From: Ailanthus altissimus
Taxonomy: Eukaryota; Streptophyta; Magnoliopsida; Sapindales; Simaroubaceae
DNA: 64,000 nucleotides
NCBI GenBank assembly: GCA_946807835.1
Contig: OX327690.1
Coordinates: 29,296,501 to 29,360,500, forward strand
Reading direction: 5' to 3'
The position numbers and the translations under genes were made by a program. The notes under the pieces were generated by a model. That model saw only the letters and a list, made by a program, of their open reading frames with translations. It did no database searches and was not told the origin of the DNA. Shown in pieces: positions 48,522-61,371 of the stretch (position 1 is the first letter of the stretch; each line of letters opens with the position of its first letter).

Positions 48522-49476
48522 TTTGGAAAGAAATTACTCTGTATCCCCAACGATGTAAATAAAAATAACATGGCAAATCAATTTAATGTTACAATCATAA
48601 TATTTTTCGTGTACATATATGGCAATGCACAAGCATTCTACACACAGCATTTCAAGAAACAATTCAATAATTTGGATTTGAACAATTACAAACGAGACAT
48701 AACACACCAACACAATAATAGAAATTTCAAGAAGCATATATATTATAGAATACTGAAACTGCTCTAGTAAATGGAAGAAAATTACTAATCTCTAATCATG
48801 TAAAAGAAATACACAAACAGAATAACGCCACCGCTTCATACAAAATCTATAGACTTGGCCTCCCAAAATCTAATTTTTACTATTTTTCTTCTAAAATATA
48901 CTATTTCCAAAATACTGCTAAAACCACTGCAGCAAAACAATTGCTTTTAAAATCAATAAAATATTCGCTTTTGCTCATGCAAATTTTTCCTTATTGCTTC
49001 AGAAAAAAAATTACTTTTTTCAAACGCTGACCAAACACTGATGCTTTTTCATTTTTTTTTCACTTTTTATTCATAAAGTAAAAAAAAAAAAAAAATGAAA
49101 AATATATATATAAAACGCCTTTTGATCCAATTGAATACAAAGTAAAAATGTATCAAACATGTCTCCAGCAAAATTACAATAATTTCAATTTCACAGAAAA
49201 GCAAAAAAAAAAAGTAGATACCGGCCAGAAATGTAATGCAAAGCTCAGTCATCGCAAATATCAATACTAAAACTCAGCATCAGAAACACTAAAACGACAC
49301 TAATTTCAGTCGTTTCTAAGCGAATCGAATGATAAAGAAGCAAAATCAAAGGATCAGACAAGCACAGTTAAAAATATATTACGAGATAGAATCATAGAGA
49401 GAGAGAGAGCAGTTACCAGAGAAATGGAAGAGTGAAGTCTCGAGTGTGTGGAATGATCCGAGCACGGTCACTGTGA

Positions 49477-49482
49477 TTTATA
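49477..49482 (-). promoter_or_regulatory. TATA box of GLXI
   Basis: Reading leftwards, ATTATAAATC precedes by about 65 nt the donor of the 5'-UTR intron (exon end 49417). Transcription would start near 49450 and give a short first exon. Confidence 0.55.
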
Positions 49483-49499
49483 ATTTCATTTTTTCTTTT

Positions 49500-52400
49500 T
49501 AAATGGTTTTTTTATAAGGACAGCCTGTTACTGAAGGGAGGCTGAGATCGACGGTAGAGATTTGCCTGTGATTTTTCTAGGCGCCGGTTTCGTCGTTTGG
49601 ATTACTTAGAAAATAATGAAGAGATGAATCAAGCCGGTTTTTTTACCTACGGGCAGACATTGCCTGTCAGTCAAACCCTGATAAAATTATTGTCACGTGG
49701 CAATATGATAATTAAACACGTGACTCAACACTTTTGTCTTATTTTTATGTACACAATAATTCTATCAATTTTTACATATTATTATTTTGGAAATTTTGGA
49801 TTTTAGTAAATGTGATAATTTTAATCGAATTATACGTTTTAATTTATATATTAGGCATTTTTTTTATTACTGAGTTATCAATGGTGTCGTAAATTTTGAT
49901 TGACCATTCCTTATTTAAAACAAAAACAATTAAGACAAATATTAAATAAAAATTATATGTAACGGCTCAAAAATCTAGTTTACGGCTCATATAATAAAGT
50001 ATGATTTATTCTCTGTGCCCCAAAAAAAAATCCTTAATGGGTAATTTGGGTAATAAAATTTTGTTACTTTAAAAGTATGGGAAATGTCTCAAAATAATTA
50101 CTATCTAAAGTTTATAAACTTTTATAACTAAACATTATTTGTCTAATATTTATTAGTTAATAAAATAATGAACAAACAAATTACTTTTGTTAATAATAAA
50201 ATTATGAACAAAAATTATAGGCATAGTGCGAAGAGAGGCCATCTATCCTCCTCGTAGAGTAAGGCAGGATGGAAAATAGGGGCTATGCGCCCTTCTCGCA
50301 TGTGAAGAATGGCACGAGATAAGGCGTGTGACCTTAATAATGGGACGCAGCCTCAACTTTCTTCATTATTGTTTTTTTATAAGATTTTGTTTATTTTTTA
50401 TTATTTTTCAATTAATTTTATTAATTTTTAATATACATTACTCCAAAACTACTTATTTTAACTATTTTTAAAGTATGTTTTAAATTAAAATTTTAAATAA
50501 TTTGTGAAAAATAAATGTAAAAATATTTTTTATAAATAAAATAATATAAAAATTAAGTGTTTGATTAATAAAGTTCATTAATGCACTGATGAGCTAAAAT
50601 AAACATTTACTTAAAAAAATAGATCATTTTCAAGAATTTTTCCTAAAATTATTTACTTGGGCTTATAATAATAATATAAAAAAATTTATAACGTGTGTCA
50701 CGTTTTTATTAGATGGTTATATTGACACCATCCACAATATTATAACCCAAATATATATGTCTTCTTTTATTATAAAGTGATTTTGGTGAGTTTATCACAT
50801 GGTCAATAACTTAAACCTATGTTTTATTAAAGGTTACGGGTATTTTAATTTTAAATTTTGTACTTAAAAAATTAAAACAACTTTTTTGTATTATTAATTC
50901 AATGCAGATGGTTTAAAAGAAAAAATTCAATGCAATTAAATGGTAAGTGAAATTAACGGGACGATGATGGAGCAAGGTGGGGGTGGGAGACATTTTTCAT
51001 ACCTTGACCCATTTTTTTATTTTAAGTGTATTTTTTATTCTTTTTTTTCAAAAAATATAATTAGGTGAGGATGAAAAATCTCTACACAAGAATGTCACTC
51101 TTGTCCTTACTTTGTTTACTCGTTTTGTTTTTATTAATATTAAATAATAATTTATATTATAAATTTTAATAATACAAAATTTAATTTATATTATTATTAA
51201 AAAAAGTATCAAATTAACAAACTAAAATAATATAACAATATGTTTCAATAATGTGAATAGTAATTAGTAAATAAATAACAAATAAAATAAAAGATAAGAA
51301 TTTTAGTAATATATTAGTACTTATTATTAATTCTTTTATTAATTATTTTATATTTTCTTAAAATCAACAACTGCCCAATTCAAAAATAACAATTTTGTTG
51401 TCATTTACAAAACAAAAAACAAAAAATAGATTTTAAAAGTTTTTTTATTATATATATATATATATTTGTTAAAATATACTATTAAAGTGTGTCCTATTTA
51501 ATGTAAATTATAAAATAAAAAATTGATAAATTATTTAATATATAATATATATTAAAAATTTATATTTAATATGTACATAGAAAATGAAGAAAAAGCTTAA
51601 TTCATTAATAATTCGAGAAATTTTTTTTTCTCATATTCTATCTTAATTTTATAAAAATTATTTTATTCTTGCGAATTTTTATTCCCATGGATATTTTGTT
51701 GTTCCTAGAAATCAATATGTTGATATTATATCTTAATTTTAATATTAATTTTTAAATTTGATGAAATTAATGGTATAAGTATATTTATTCTTTTATTAAA
51801 TTCAATAGTAACAAAAACCTCAAATCAATATTTTAAGTGAATAGGAGGACAAGTAAAAATCTATTGTGAGAAAAAGTTGTGGACACGAGGGAACCACCAT
51901 TAGAAAAAAGTGCTTTTGAGGAAATCGAATCCCTTCGCAACCTCACACTTAATATTTTTGCATTCAATTGCAAAGCGATGTGCCGATGACAAATTGCTTT
52001 CGACTTTATTGCCATGCAACACAAAGGAAAAGCACTTTCGAGAATTATTCCCTCTTTTCGGAAGCATCTTTTGCTTTATATTGAATAGCCGAAATCAATT
52101 GTACTTATTCGGGGTTTACTTAGTAAAATATAATAGACATGTCTTTTGGGCTAATTCACAAAAGCTTTTCTTTTGACTATTGGATCAAAGGCCTGATAAA
52201 TACAAACATGACATACTTGGGACACATTTAGGCCCAACACAAATGATCCTCTTTACTTAAATTTCTATTCACTCTCTTTGCGTACATATATATAAAAAAC
52301 TTTAATAAATATTTTGTAAAATTAAAAGTTTAACGGGTTCACTAATCTTAAAACAGCATATAGCCCAACAGAATTTTTTTAAAAATATATATACACTTTC

Positions 52401-52777
52401 CAATTGACATTACATCATCAACTAATATTACAATGATCAAATTATATTACTAATATCATATCAGATTTATTATTGATATTTACATTAGATTATATTATAA
52501 TTGTCAAAATCATAAAAAATAATACGTACAATATTAAATATACCTATTCAAATTATAAAACTCGAATGAAATGAGAGAACACTCACAATAGAATGAAAAA
52601 TCAAATCCCATAAAAAAAAATAATCCTAATTAAAGTTTCTCAAATCTGACAATTTGTGGAATTAAATTATTTTTTTTGATAATTCATTAAATTTACGAAA
52701 AAGTATTGTCATAGTGCAAAGAAAAAATTTTAACGCTCAAATCAATATTTGATCAAAAATAAAGAGTGCTTGTATAT
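49500..52777. other. Very AT-rich gene-poor DNA upstream of GLXI
   Basis: Long A/T runs and AT dinucleotide patches (for example 51445-51465). A less AT-rich patch at 50216-50350 and the frame at 51910-52176 match nothing I recognise. These may be worn transposon remains, but no ends or domains can be shown. Confidence 0.5.
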
Positions 52778-52861
52778 GAGGAATATACCTAAAACAAACA
52801 CGAGAGTAATTAATGTTTTGAGGAATATCCCTAAAACAAACACGAGAGTAATTAATGTTTT
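52778..52861. repeat. 42-bp tandem duplication
   Basis: GAGGAATAT(A/C)CCTAAAACAA and the following bases occur twice, head to tail, at 52778 and 52820, with one mismatch. The near-identity suggests a recent event. Confidence 0.9.
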
Positions 52862-55640
52862 AAGATACGTTTTTAGTGTGATTGGATGAAATTAAATGAA
52901 TGACAACCTAGACAATAGTATGTATTTATAGACATATTCGTATCCCGAAAATGCTAGAAAATTTTGTAAGGTTTTAGAGAATGCACCATTTCCCATGCGT
53001 TATCCCCTAGAAGAGGGAGTTTGGATCTCGACCCTTCAAATTTTAATATTAAGGCAAGAACTCTCCTTTTTAATTTCTGTAAGCTTTTTTCCATTGAGAT
53101 TTGTACCAAAAGTTCCATCAATTGGATGTTTTATTCATTAATGGGGAAACACAAGATGGTGAGAATATTATTGCTTCCTAGGATTATTTTCTAAGATTAT
53201 TAAGTCTAAGAGAAGTACTTCTATGTGTTATCTATTCCATTGAAGATGCCCGATTTATATCTTTCACTTTAGTAGCCGTGCTCGTGGAAGTAGTTCAAGT
53301 CTCTGTGGATGGTGAAATTATAGATTTCAATTTTAATAGCACTTCCTCGTGTATTGATAGTACTTTTAGTACTAGTAATGAAGTTGGGGGGGATCTCCAC
53401 AGCAATCCAAAATTAGCCCTTTTGTCACGGGAAGTTCTTAGAAAAGGTGCCTCGGCGATTACCTCTGAACTTATAACTATAGATCCAATTTCGTTTATAA
53501 ATTCATCACCATAATGTTTCCGTCAATGCATGCAATATTAAAGTAGTCTTGCTTTTCAGCAGATGACCTGGGGCCCTACTATATAATCGAGAGAATGCCT
53601 CTTTAATCTATGAAGATCCACTCTTAGCATACCACTGAAAGATCCTAATATATAGTTGATAAATCTCTTTTTAAAAAAAAAAAACGATTATGTAACTGAA
53701 GACTATAAAGGATTCTCCTTGTATTTTTCCTACGAATTTGAGCACTCATTATCATAATTGGTTACTTTTTATTAGAGCCTCTAATATTCTGAAGACAGTT
53801 ATAAAGAATTTAAAAATAAGTAGAATATAACATTCAAAATATTAAAAACGAGTAGAATACAATATTTAAGAGTTTATAAGTAAAACATACATTCTAAAGA
53901 CTTTAAAAAGAAATAAAACTCTAAGAATAGGAAAAATTTGCCGTAAAATCTAAATCACATTAAACTCAGTAAATAGAGGCATCCACTGCATGATAATGGG
54001 ATCCTTTTGGGGCTCTAAAAAAAACGCTCTTTTTATTTTTATCATTATTTTTATATTACTATATTTTGTTTTTCAAAACATCACTAATTTAACTTGAGCA
54101 TTAAAAGATTTTTACTAACACAACCACTGACTTAACCTTGACTGATTATTCTTTTTACGGTATTGGAGATAGTACCTAACAAGAAGAATTCCTTTAACAG
54201 CAACTACTTTCAATTCATCACAACCATTTTTATAGGATACAAATTCAACTATGAGTAGAATATCTCGAACTTAACTTCCCACATAATTAGAAAGCTCAAA
54301 ATTAAAGGTTAACAAAATATTTAAATATTAATTTAATTACAATTGTTTTATTTTATTTTTTAAAGATAAAGGAGGAGAGATTTGAACTATAACTTAAATG
54401 TAAGATCAGAGATAACATATAGGCCAAATTCTTATTATTGGATTATAATAGCTTGTAGTACACTTTTTTTATTCTTGAAAGAGTAAAAGAAGGGCACTAT
54501 TGGTCGTAGATGGCGAAATTTGCTTGAATGTGGTCGGCATTGTAAGCATTATTCTGACTGATAGTTCACGGCTGTGGTCCTTCTGTCACTGTTTAACAAT
54601 GCTTATTATCAACATTAAAAAGAAAAAAAAAATAAAATTGAAGAGGGTACATCGTTTTTTAGCTTGAAAGGTCACGATTCTAAAAAATTGTTCACATTGC
54701 CAATCCACCAGTACCACCATTTGGACTTCAATATTTGAATCCCCCCCACCTAATATTCGTCATTGCACATGCAATAAAGCTCAGCGCATTTGCCTAATGT
54801 CGGCTATATCTCTTTTCCCTTCAACCAAATTGCCTTCTTCCAAGTATTTTTTTTACCCTTTCTAAATTTTAGAAAACTCTTATAAGGTAATTCAAACGAG
54901 AGCAGACATGGCGTTTGTGCATACCTAAAAGCATCATATATTGTGAATAATGCTACATTTATTTCTTAATTGTATTTTAATTTTTCCTATCTTAAATAAT
55001 GCGTCAAGTGATTATTGAAGAGTGAAATGATATAATGAATAATTTTAAAAATTATATTATTTTATTATTTAATAATTACTTAACATATCATTTAAAATAA
55101 AAAAAATTTAAAATACCATTCGAAAAGTATAACATTACTCGTATATTATGGTCGGTAGTGCTATGCATAAATAGTTGGAATATAAAATTTGTATTTTAAA
55201 TAATGTGTCATTAATCGGTGGCTACCATTTGTCAAATAATTATTTATTATTTATTTTTATTAATATAGTAATTATACAATTTTAATTAATAATTATATTT
55301 CAATGCAACATTATATACATATTATTACTCATTATAGCCATACCAATACACCGGTTCTAGGAAAATTTTCTTTCCACGCAATGCTCTTTCTGTTTTATTA
55401 TTCATTGAAACACATCTATATTTTGTATTATGATTATGGATCCGTTTGATATCAAAGTATTTTAGTTTTATTACAGGTATTAGTAAAACAAAAGTATTAA
55501 CCACAAAATAAAAGAAAAATAAGTGTTTATTGAACAAACAATATTGCAGATACTAATAGGAGCAGACCCGTGTTAACATTTTTAAGCTTAATTGTAGATA
55601 GGTAACCCATGATTCTAAGTTCCATTATTATAAATTATGT
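52862..55640. other. Gene-poor DNA upstream of the GLXI pseudogene
   Basis: AT-rich. A patch of more balanced composition at about 53000-53530 holds an open frame (53278-53514, containing VQVSVDGEIIDFNFNSTSSC) with no family I can name. It may be a fragment of a transposon or transferred DNA. The rest shows nothing. Confidence 0.4.
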
Positions 55641-57095
55641 GTATCCACCAAACCTGAGGCTTGGTTGGCTCAACTGTCTAGCAAATAATTTAAAAAACAG
55701 AATAGCCGAGGGTCAATTAACCTAGAGGTTTTGTGGATTTAGGAAGAAAATATTAGATGTGGAGTGGAAGTAGAAGGATGCTTCGTAAACAGCCAAAGCA
55801 CAGTATAAGCAATAGATGGTAATTCAAGTCAGGCCCTAGATCAGCAATATCAGCCTCCGAATTCTAGTAGTTGATGCAACTAATCAAAAGTATCCTAAAT
55901 CTAAGCAATAGATGGTAATGCAGGTCAAAAATAGTAGCAACCAACAACCATATCAAAACTAGGCATTGAAGATAATGGGTCTATGTCTCTGAGCAGAATA
56001 GCATGCGACTGAATGCTTCATTATCTTAAATGCCACAAATGAGAGAGATGTTATGTTAATAGATTTACAGAATATTTACTGTTTTCCAGCCATCTGGGTA
56101 GAAAAGAGAAAATTTTGGTACTGATTCCGGGAATTGTTCCCGGTTGCCAAGTTATCTTCCCTCCAAGTTCTTTTGTGACAAGGTTGACAACTTCACCATT
56201 TTGTATATATCATCAATACTCATAGCAACGTGCAACAGCTACCACAATCACCAGAAAAAGGACCGTCGAAATGAAGAAAAGCCACTGAGGCTTTCACTGG
56301 AAGTACTAATATTAATTACCTCTGCATGTGCATTTCCCCTGGGATATTCAATCGCATTCGCACCATAAACATGAGCTAACTCCAGAACAGTTGTCTCATA
56401 TTCATCTGCATATCCGAGCAAGGCTAGGGTGTACTGTAATGTAAATGATATTGACACCGCCAACAAAGCTCTTGCTATGAGGATTGTTTCATCTTCCCCT
56501 CTTTCCTTGGAAAGCCTTCAATCATTCAAGATGATTTTTGCAGCTTTAGTGAACGATAAATACACTCGTTGCAGCAGGTTCCGTAAGAAAAACACAGGAA
56601 TTTTACCTTTTCATAGAACTTGATGGAGCCATCCAGATCACTTACACGAAGCAGCACTTCACAGAGTGGTTCAGGAGTTGGAGCTCTCTGGATGAGCTCA
56701 AAAGTACAACCATCAGGATCCTTCACAAAGGCAACAACAACAGTTGCTGCGCCTTTGCCTGGACCAGGCTCTCTGGTGATATTGCCGCCCTTTGCGCGGA
56801 TGTACTAGTTCAACATTCAGTGCTGGAACAAGTTCATGTGTGCCCAATATAATCTGTAAAGAAAGTTGAATGCACACTTACATCTTGAGTTGCAATTGCA
56901 AAATGCCCAAAACGAGTTCCAATGCCATCTGAAGTGGCACCATAATCTGAGAATTAGAGAACAAAATAAAAACTCAGTAATAGATCAGACAAAATTGACA
57001 AAAATCCATTGGAAATCACGAGCACCATACTGTATGTTAACTCCAGAACAAAGGTGAGATTCTTCAGGACCAAATCCAAGAAAGGCATTCACAAA
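55640..57095 (-). pseudogene. Truncated glyoxalase I pseudogene with introns retained
   Basis: Same strand and exon order as the GLXI gene 8-9 kb to the left, with intron sequence also similar, so it is a DNA duplication and not a retrocopy. Exon 1 is absent and exon 2 is cut off (remaining about 57029-57090). Exon 3 is present (about 56884-56948). Exon 4 is present (about 56610-56815) but its start has a net 4-nt insertion that puts a TAG in the downstream frame. Exon 5 is deleted together with neighbouring intron sequence. Exon 6 is open (about 56328-56436) with a 6-nt in-frame insertion. Exon 7 (about 56080-56230) has a 2-nt deletion and further indel, and its acceptor AG has become AC. 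Exon 8 falls in a deletion of about 570 bp. No functional product is expected. Confidence 0.92.
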
Positions 57096-59300
57096 TCACA
57101 AAGTAGAAGTTTATGCATTGAAAATATGTAATCTTTAGAACAATAAATCTGATATGGAATCTAAATGATTGCACATGGAGAGATAATGGAAATACACTAT
57201 TTACAAAAAAAAGAAAAGAAAACTTGTCATTGTTTATGCTCATATTTGGTAAGTGTATCATTGTCTAAATCATAATTGACAAATTAATAAAATTCTTTTT
57301 GGCTAACTTAAGACAAGATAGTAATAATATTAAACTATCAAAATGATCCTAAACCAAGACCGACACAAGGTCATGGAGAGTCGGGTTTCAATAGAGTAAT
57401 GTTAGGGTCATAAGCTAAGAATAAAAAATTTATATTTCAATTTTAAATTTTTTTTATATTAATATAGTAATTATAAAATACTAAAATAATAAACTCACTA
57501 AATATTACATTAATTGAGATATAAATTTTGCATTCAATTCAAAATAAGCCTGCATCTTTAAATTGGGTTACAATTGATTCAATCAAGACTGATTCTAGTA
57601 ATCTTCTAACCCAATGTAGGATTTAAAGAGAAGAATATTACATATTAATTGAATTGCAATCGTTTGATTATGGAGAGTAGAATAAGAATACTTTTGGTCG
57701 TAAATAGTAGGGTGGACGAGATAGGATTTGGTATTCTTTAATTATTGAGTAAGGGTAACTTTTGGTCATATTGTATGCATAATTCGTGCCGTCCCTTGGT
57801 CGCCTTTAAAAAATTGAAGAGGCTACATCCCTTTTGAGCTCGAAAGGTCATGTCATTCTTAATCATCAATTTAATTTAGGGGTTTTTTTTTTTTTTGCTT
57901 TAAATTATTCACCAACCCACCATTGTTTCCCACTTTTAATAAGTTGGATTTAGCTTTGGCCAATGCATATCATTTGTCATTGCATGCATGGATCACCCAT
58001 TTACCTTGTGCTTGCTCTCTTTTCCCTTTTTTCCCCCCATTTTTTAATATATATAATTTTAAAAAATATTCAAATTAAAATTTTAATTAATAAAAAATAT
58101 ATTTTTTATTTGATTACTTTTATAACCAATTTAAACTAATTATATTAAGTTGCTAGGTTTTGATGTGCATTATCTAGTCACACTTCCAAAAATAATATTT
58201 TAATAGATTTTATTTAAATTTTTTCATGCAATATTTATTTATCTTTCAATGACTAAAGAAATGCAAGCTACCATGAATTTTTTTTTAAAAAAACAAAAGC
58301 TTAAGAAAAATATCTTTAAAATAGTAATATTACGTTGCCCTTTACCTCACCTATCTTTTTTTTAAATTACAATGGCTATATTTTATTAGGATTCTTTTAT
58401 GTAAAAAGAGTCCACCAAAGCAAAAGCCAAAAGGAATTATGTGTGTCATCTTTGTGCATTGAATTGTTTGACAACTCTTAATTAAGAAGTAGATTAAAAT
58501 ATTTTTAATAAATTATATAAAATCATGAATATTAAATTTATTTATACTAATACCTTATTTCATATTAAAATCAATAAATCTTAATAAGCAGATTTTTTTT
58601 TTCTAAAATTACAATTAAAATAAAATATTAAAGGATACAAATTAGACTCAAATACAAATTTTTAAAGTAATTTACTCCTAATTTGTCCTACATTATATAT
58701 TTTTTTTTTTCAACTATCGAACTTGTATTAATGAAAATAAATAGCATCATAAACTGATAAAATATAACTTGAATTTAGAAAAGATATTGATACAAGTGCA
58801 TAAAATTTCTTGGGGACTCAAAATTGAAGTGCTTTATTTTTAGAGCGAAAGAAATTTTGTATGGTCAATTTTCAAAATCCTGATGGCCGTCTTCAATGGT
58901 TCTCATATTCATAAAAACAAAAAGAAAAATTATATTATACCAAGAGAATATTCTCATAATTGTGTCAAATGCCACAGAAATTATTAAACATATATATGCA
59001 ATTTATGAGTCAAATAAAATATTAGTACGATGAATGGACGTAGATGATTGGCCCACTGGGCCCACCCACGAAGTCCACCAGGAGCCCACTAAAGCCCACA
59101 ACCACGAGCCTTCTTCTTTTGACCACGTCTCTCGTTTGACAACGAAAGCAATGAGCACTAGATTGTGGTCCAACCAATCACGCACCGCCACGTAGGCAAG
59201 ACGCGCGGAGCAGCCACACGATCCGAGTTATGTCCAGGTTCAATGAATCTGAATTCAAGCCTCTCGTTTGTGCCACTATTTTAACTCATTAATCCCCCTC
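57096..59300. other. AT-rich intergenic DNA before APS reductase
   Basis: No coding region supported. Composition becomes more balanced from about 59030, which is the likely promoter of the APR gene. No TATA box was chosen with confidence. Confidence 0.5.
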
Positions 59301-59378
59301 CCTCTCAGTCACAGACGCACAAAACTGAAGAAAAAAATTGAAAAAAAAAGAGCAAAAATCACAAAAATTTCCATAACC

Positions 59379-61371
59379 ATGGCTTTGGCTGTGACCACTT
59401 CTTCTTCTAATGCATTTTCTAGCTCCAGTTTCTCTCTTTCTAGTTCTTCTAATAATGGCATCAAAGGTTCGACTTTTTTTTGGGGTTAATTTGGTTTAAA
59501 ATTTAAAGCGTAGAAGAAAAAGCTGAGTGTTTTTTTTTTGTTTATTGTGTGAATTGCAGTTGCACAAATCGGTTCGTTCCGATTACTGGACCGGCCACAC
59601 GTGGTGTCAACGAGCCTGGCTCAGCGACGTAGTCTTGTGAGACCGGTGAATGCAGCGGAGCCGAAGAGAAATGATTCTGTGGTGCCTCTCGCAGCAACTA
59701 TCGTTGCTCCTGGTAAAGTTCTTTTCTTTTTTTTTTTTCTAGAGAAATTTATCTTTGTTTGTAAATTAATTAAGTAATTCTTCTGAATAATGAATTATTT
59801 TCTGAATTTTGTAGAAGTGGCAGAGAAAGTAGATACTGAAGAGGATTTCGGGCAATTGGCGAAAGAGTTTGAAAATGCTTCGCCTCTTGAAATCATGGAT
59901 AAAGCACTTGAGAAGTTTGGAAACGACATCGCTATTGCTTTCAGGTGCTTTACGTCGTCGCTTTTATTTTTATATATGAATTTGATTGCTCCGGTAGTAG
60001 AAGCAAGAAAGTTTCAGTTTTGTTGCAATGATAATTGACAATTATTTATATAGTGAAGCGAAATGGGGAAGATTAGATGACATAATTAGCTTGGGTTTCT
60101 GTGATATTGTTAATGATATGGACCCTAGATCCAATTGGGTTGTGACAAAAATATGAAAACTGTGGATGTATTCTAGATGATAGTGATTTGTTGTAGTTAT
60201 TTTATTTGGAATAGTACTTACGTGATTGAATACTTGTATGTTGCAGTGGTGCTGAAGATGTTGCTTTGATCGAGTATGCACATTTAACTGGGCGACCATT
60301 TAGGGTGTTCAGCCTGGATACTGGGAGGCTGAACCCAGAAACCTACCGTTTCTTTGATGAAGTTGAGAAACATTATGGTATACGCATTGAGTACATGTTT
60401 CCTGATGCTGTTGAAGTTCAGGCATTGGTAAGAAGTAAGGGGCTCTTTTCATTCTATGAGGATGGGCACCAAGAGTGCTGCCGGGTGAGAAAAGTTAGGC
60501 CCCTCAGGAGGGCCCTTAAGGGTTTGCGTGCCTGGATCACTGGTCAAAGGAAAGATCAGTCTCCCGGTACTAGGTCTGAGGTCCCTGTAGTCCAGGTGGA
60601 TCCAGTTTTTGAGGGGTTAGATGGCGGGATTGGCAGCTTGGTGAAGTGGAACCCAGTGGCAAGTGTTAAGGGGAATGACATATGGAGCTTTCTTCGTACC
60701 ATGGATGTGCCTGTGAATTCGTTGCACTCACAAGGGTACATATCAATTGGTTGCGAGCCATGCACAAGGCCTGTCCTGCCAGGGCAACATGAAAGAGAAG
60801 GAAGGTGGTGGTGGGAGGATGCCAAGGCCAAGGAGTGTGGCCTCCATAAGGGAAATCTTAAACAAGAAGATGACAAAGCCAACGGTAATGGGGCCGCCAA
60901 TGCAAATGAAGCTCCTGCTGTTGCTGACATTTTCAATTCTGAGAATTTGGTGGCCTTGAGCAGAGCAGGAATTGAGAATTTGGCAAGACTGGATAACCGA
61001 AAAGAGCCATGGCTTGTTGTGCTGTATGCCCCGTGGTGCCAATTCTGCCAGGTAATTGATGTTTTATGCAAATCATAGATTGGTTAAGGTTTTGGTTATG
61101 TGGTTTAAGTCTTAACTGGTTTTTGTGTGCATTTGAACAGGCAATGGAAGGATCATATGTTGAGTTGGCCGACAAGTTGGCTGGCAGTGGTGTGAAGGTT
61201 GGGAAGTTCCAAGCAGATGGTGAGCAGAAGGAATATGCAAAGCAAGAATTGCAGCTAGGAAGCTTCCCAACAATTCTCTTTTTCCCTATACACTCTTCTA
61301 GGCCCATAAAATACCCCTCGGAAAAGAGAGATGTTGATTCATTGATGGCTTTTGTGAATGCCCTCCGGTGA
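59379..61371 (+). CDS. APR: Adenylyl-sulfate (APS) reductase, plastid form (5 exons)
   Basis: Reduces APS to sulfite with glutathione as electron donor, the key control step of sulfate assimilation in plastids. Exons: 59379-59466, 59560-59712, 59815-59944, 60247-61051, 61141-61371; 468 residues. Residues 1 to about 75 form a Ser-rich transit peptide. The reductase domain has [40 protein letters not shown], the iron-sulfur Cys pair [11 protein letters not shown] (Cys201, 202) with GCEPCTRP (Cys293, 296), and the catalytic Cys321 in [10 protein letters not shown]-terminal thioredoxin/glutaredoxin-like domain has [17 protein letters not shown] (Cys388, 391), split by an intron right after the active site. 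All key residues are present. Family genes are induced by sulfur starvation. Confidence 0.97.

Noticed and set aside
60556..61307. Minus-strand frames of 171, 124 and 99 codons over the APR gene
   Set aside because: They are antisense shadows of exons 4 and 5 of APS reductase.
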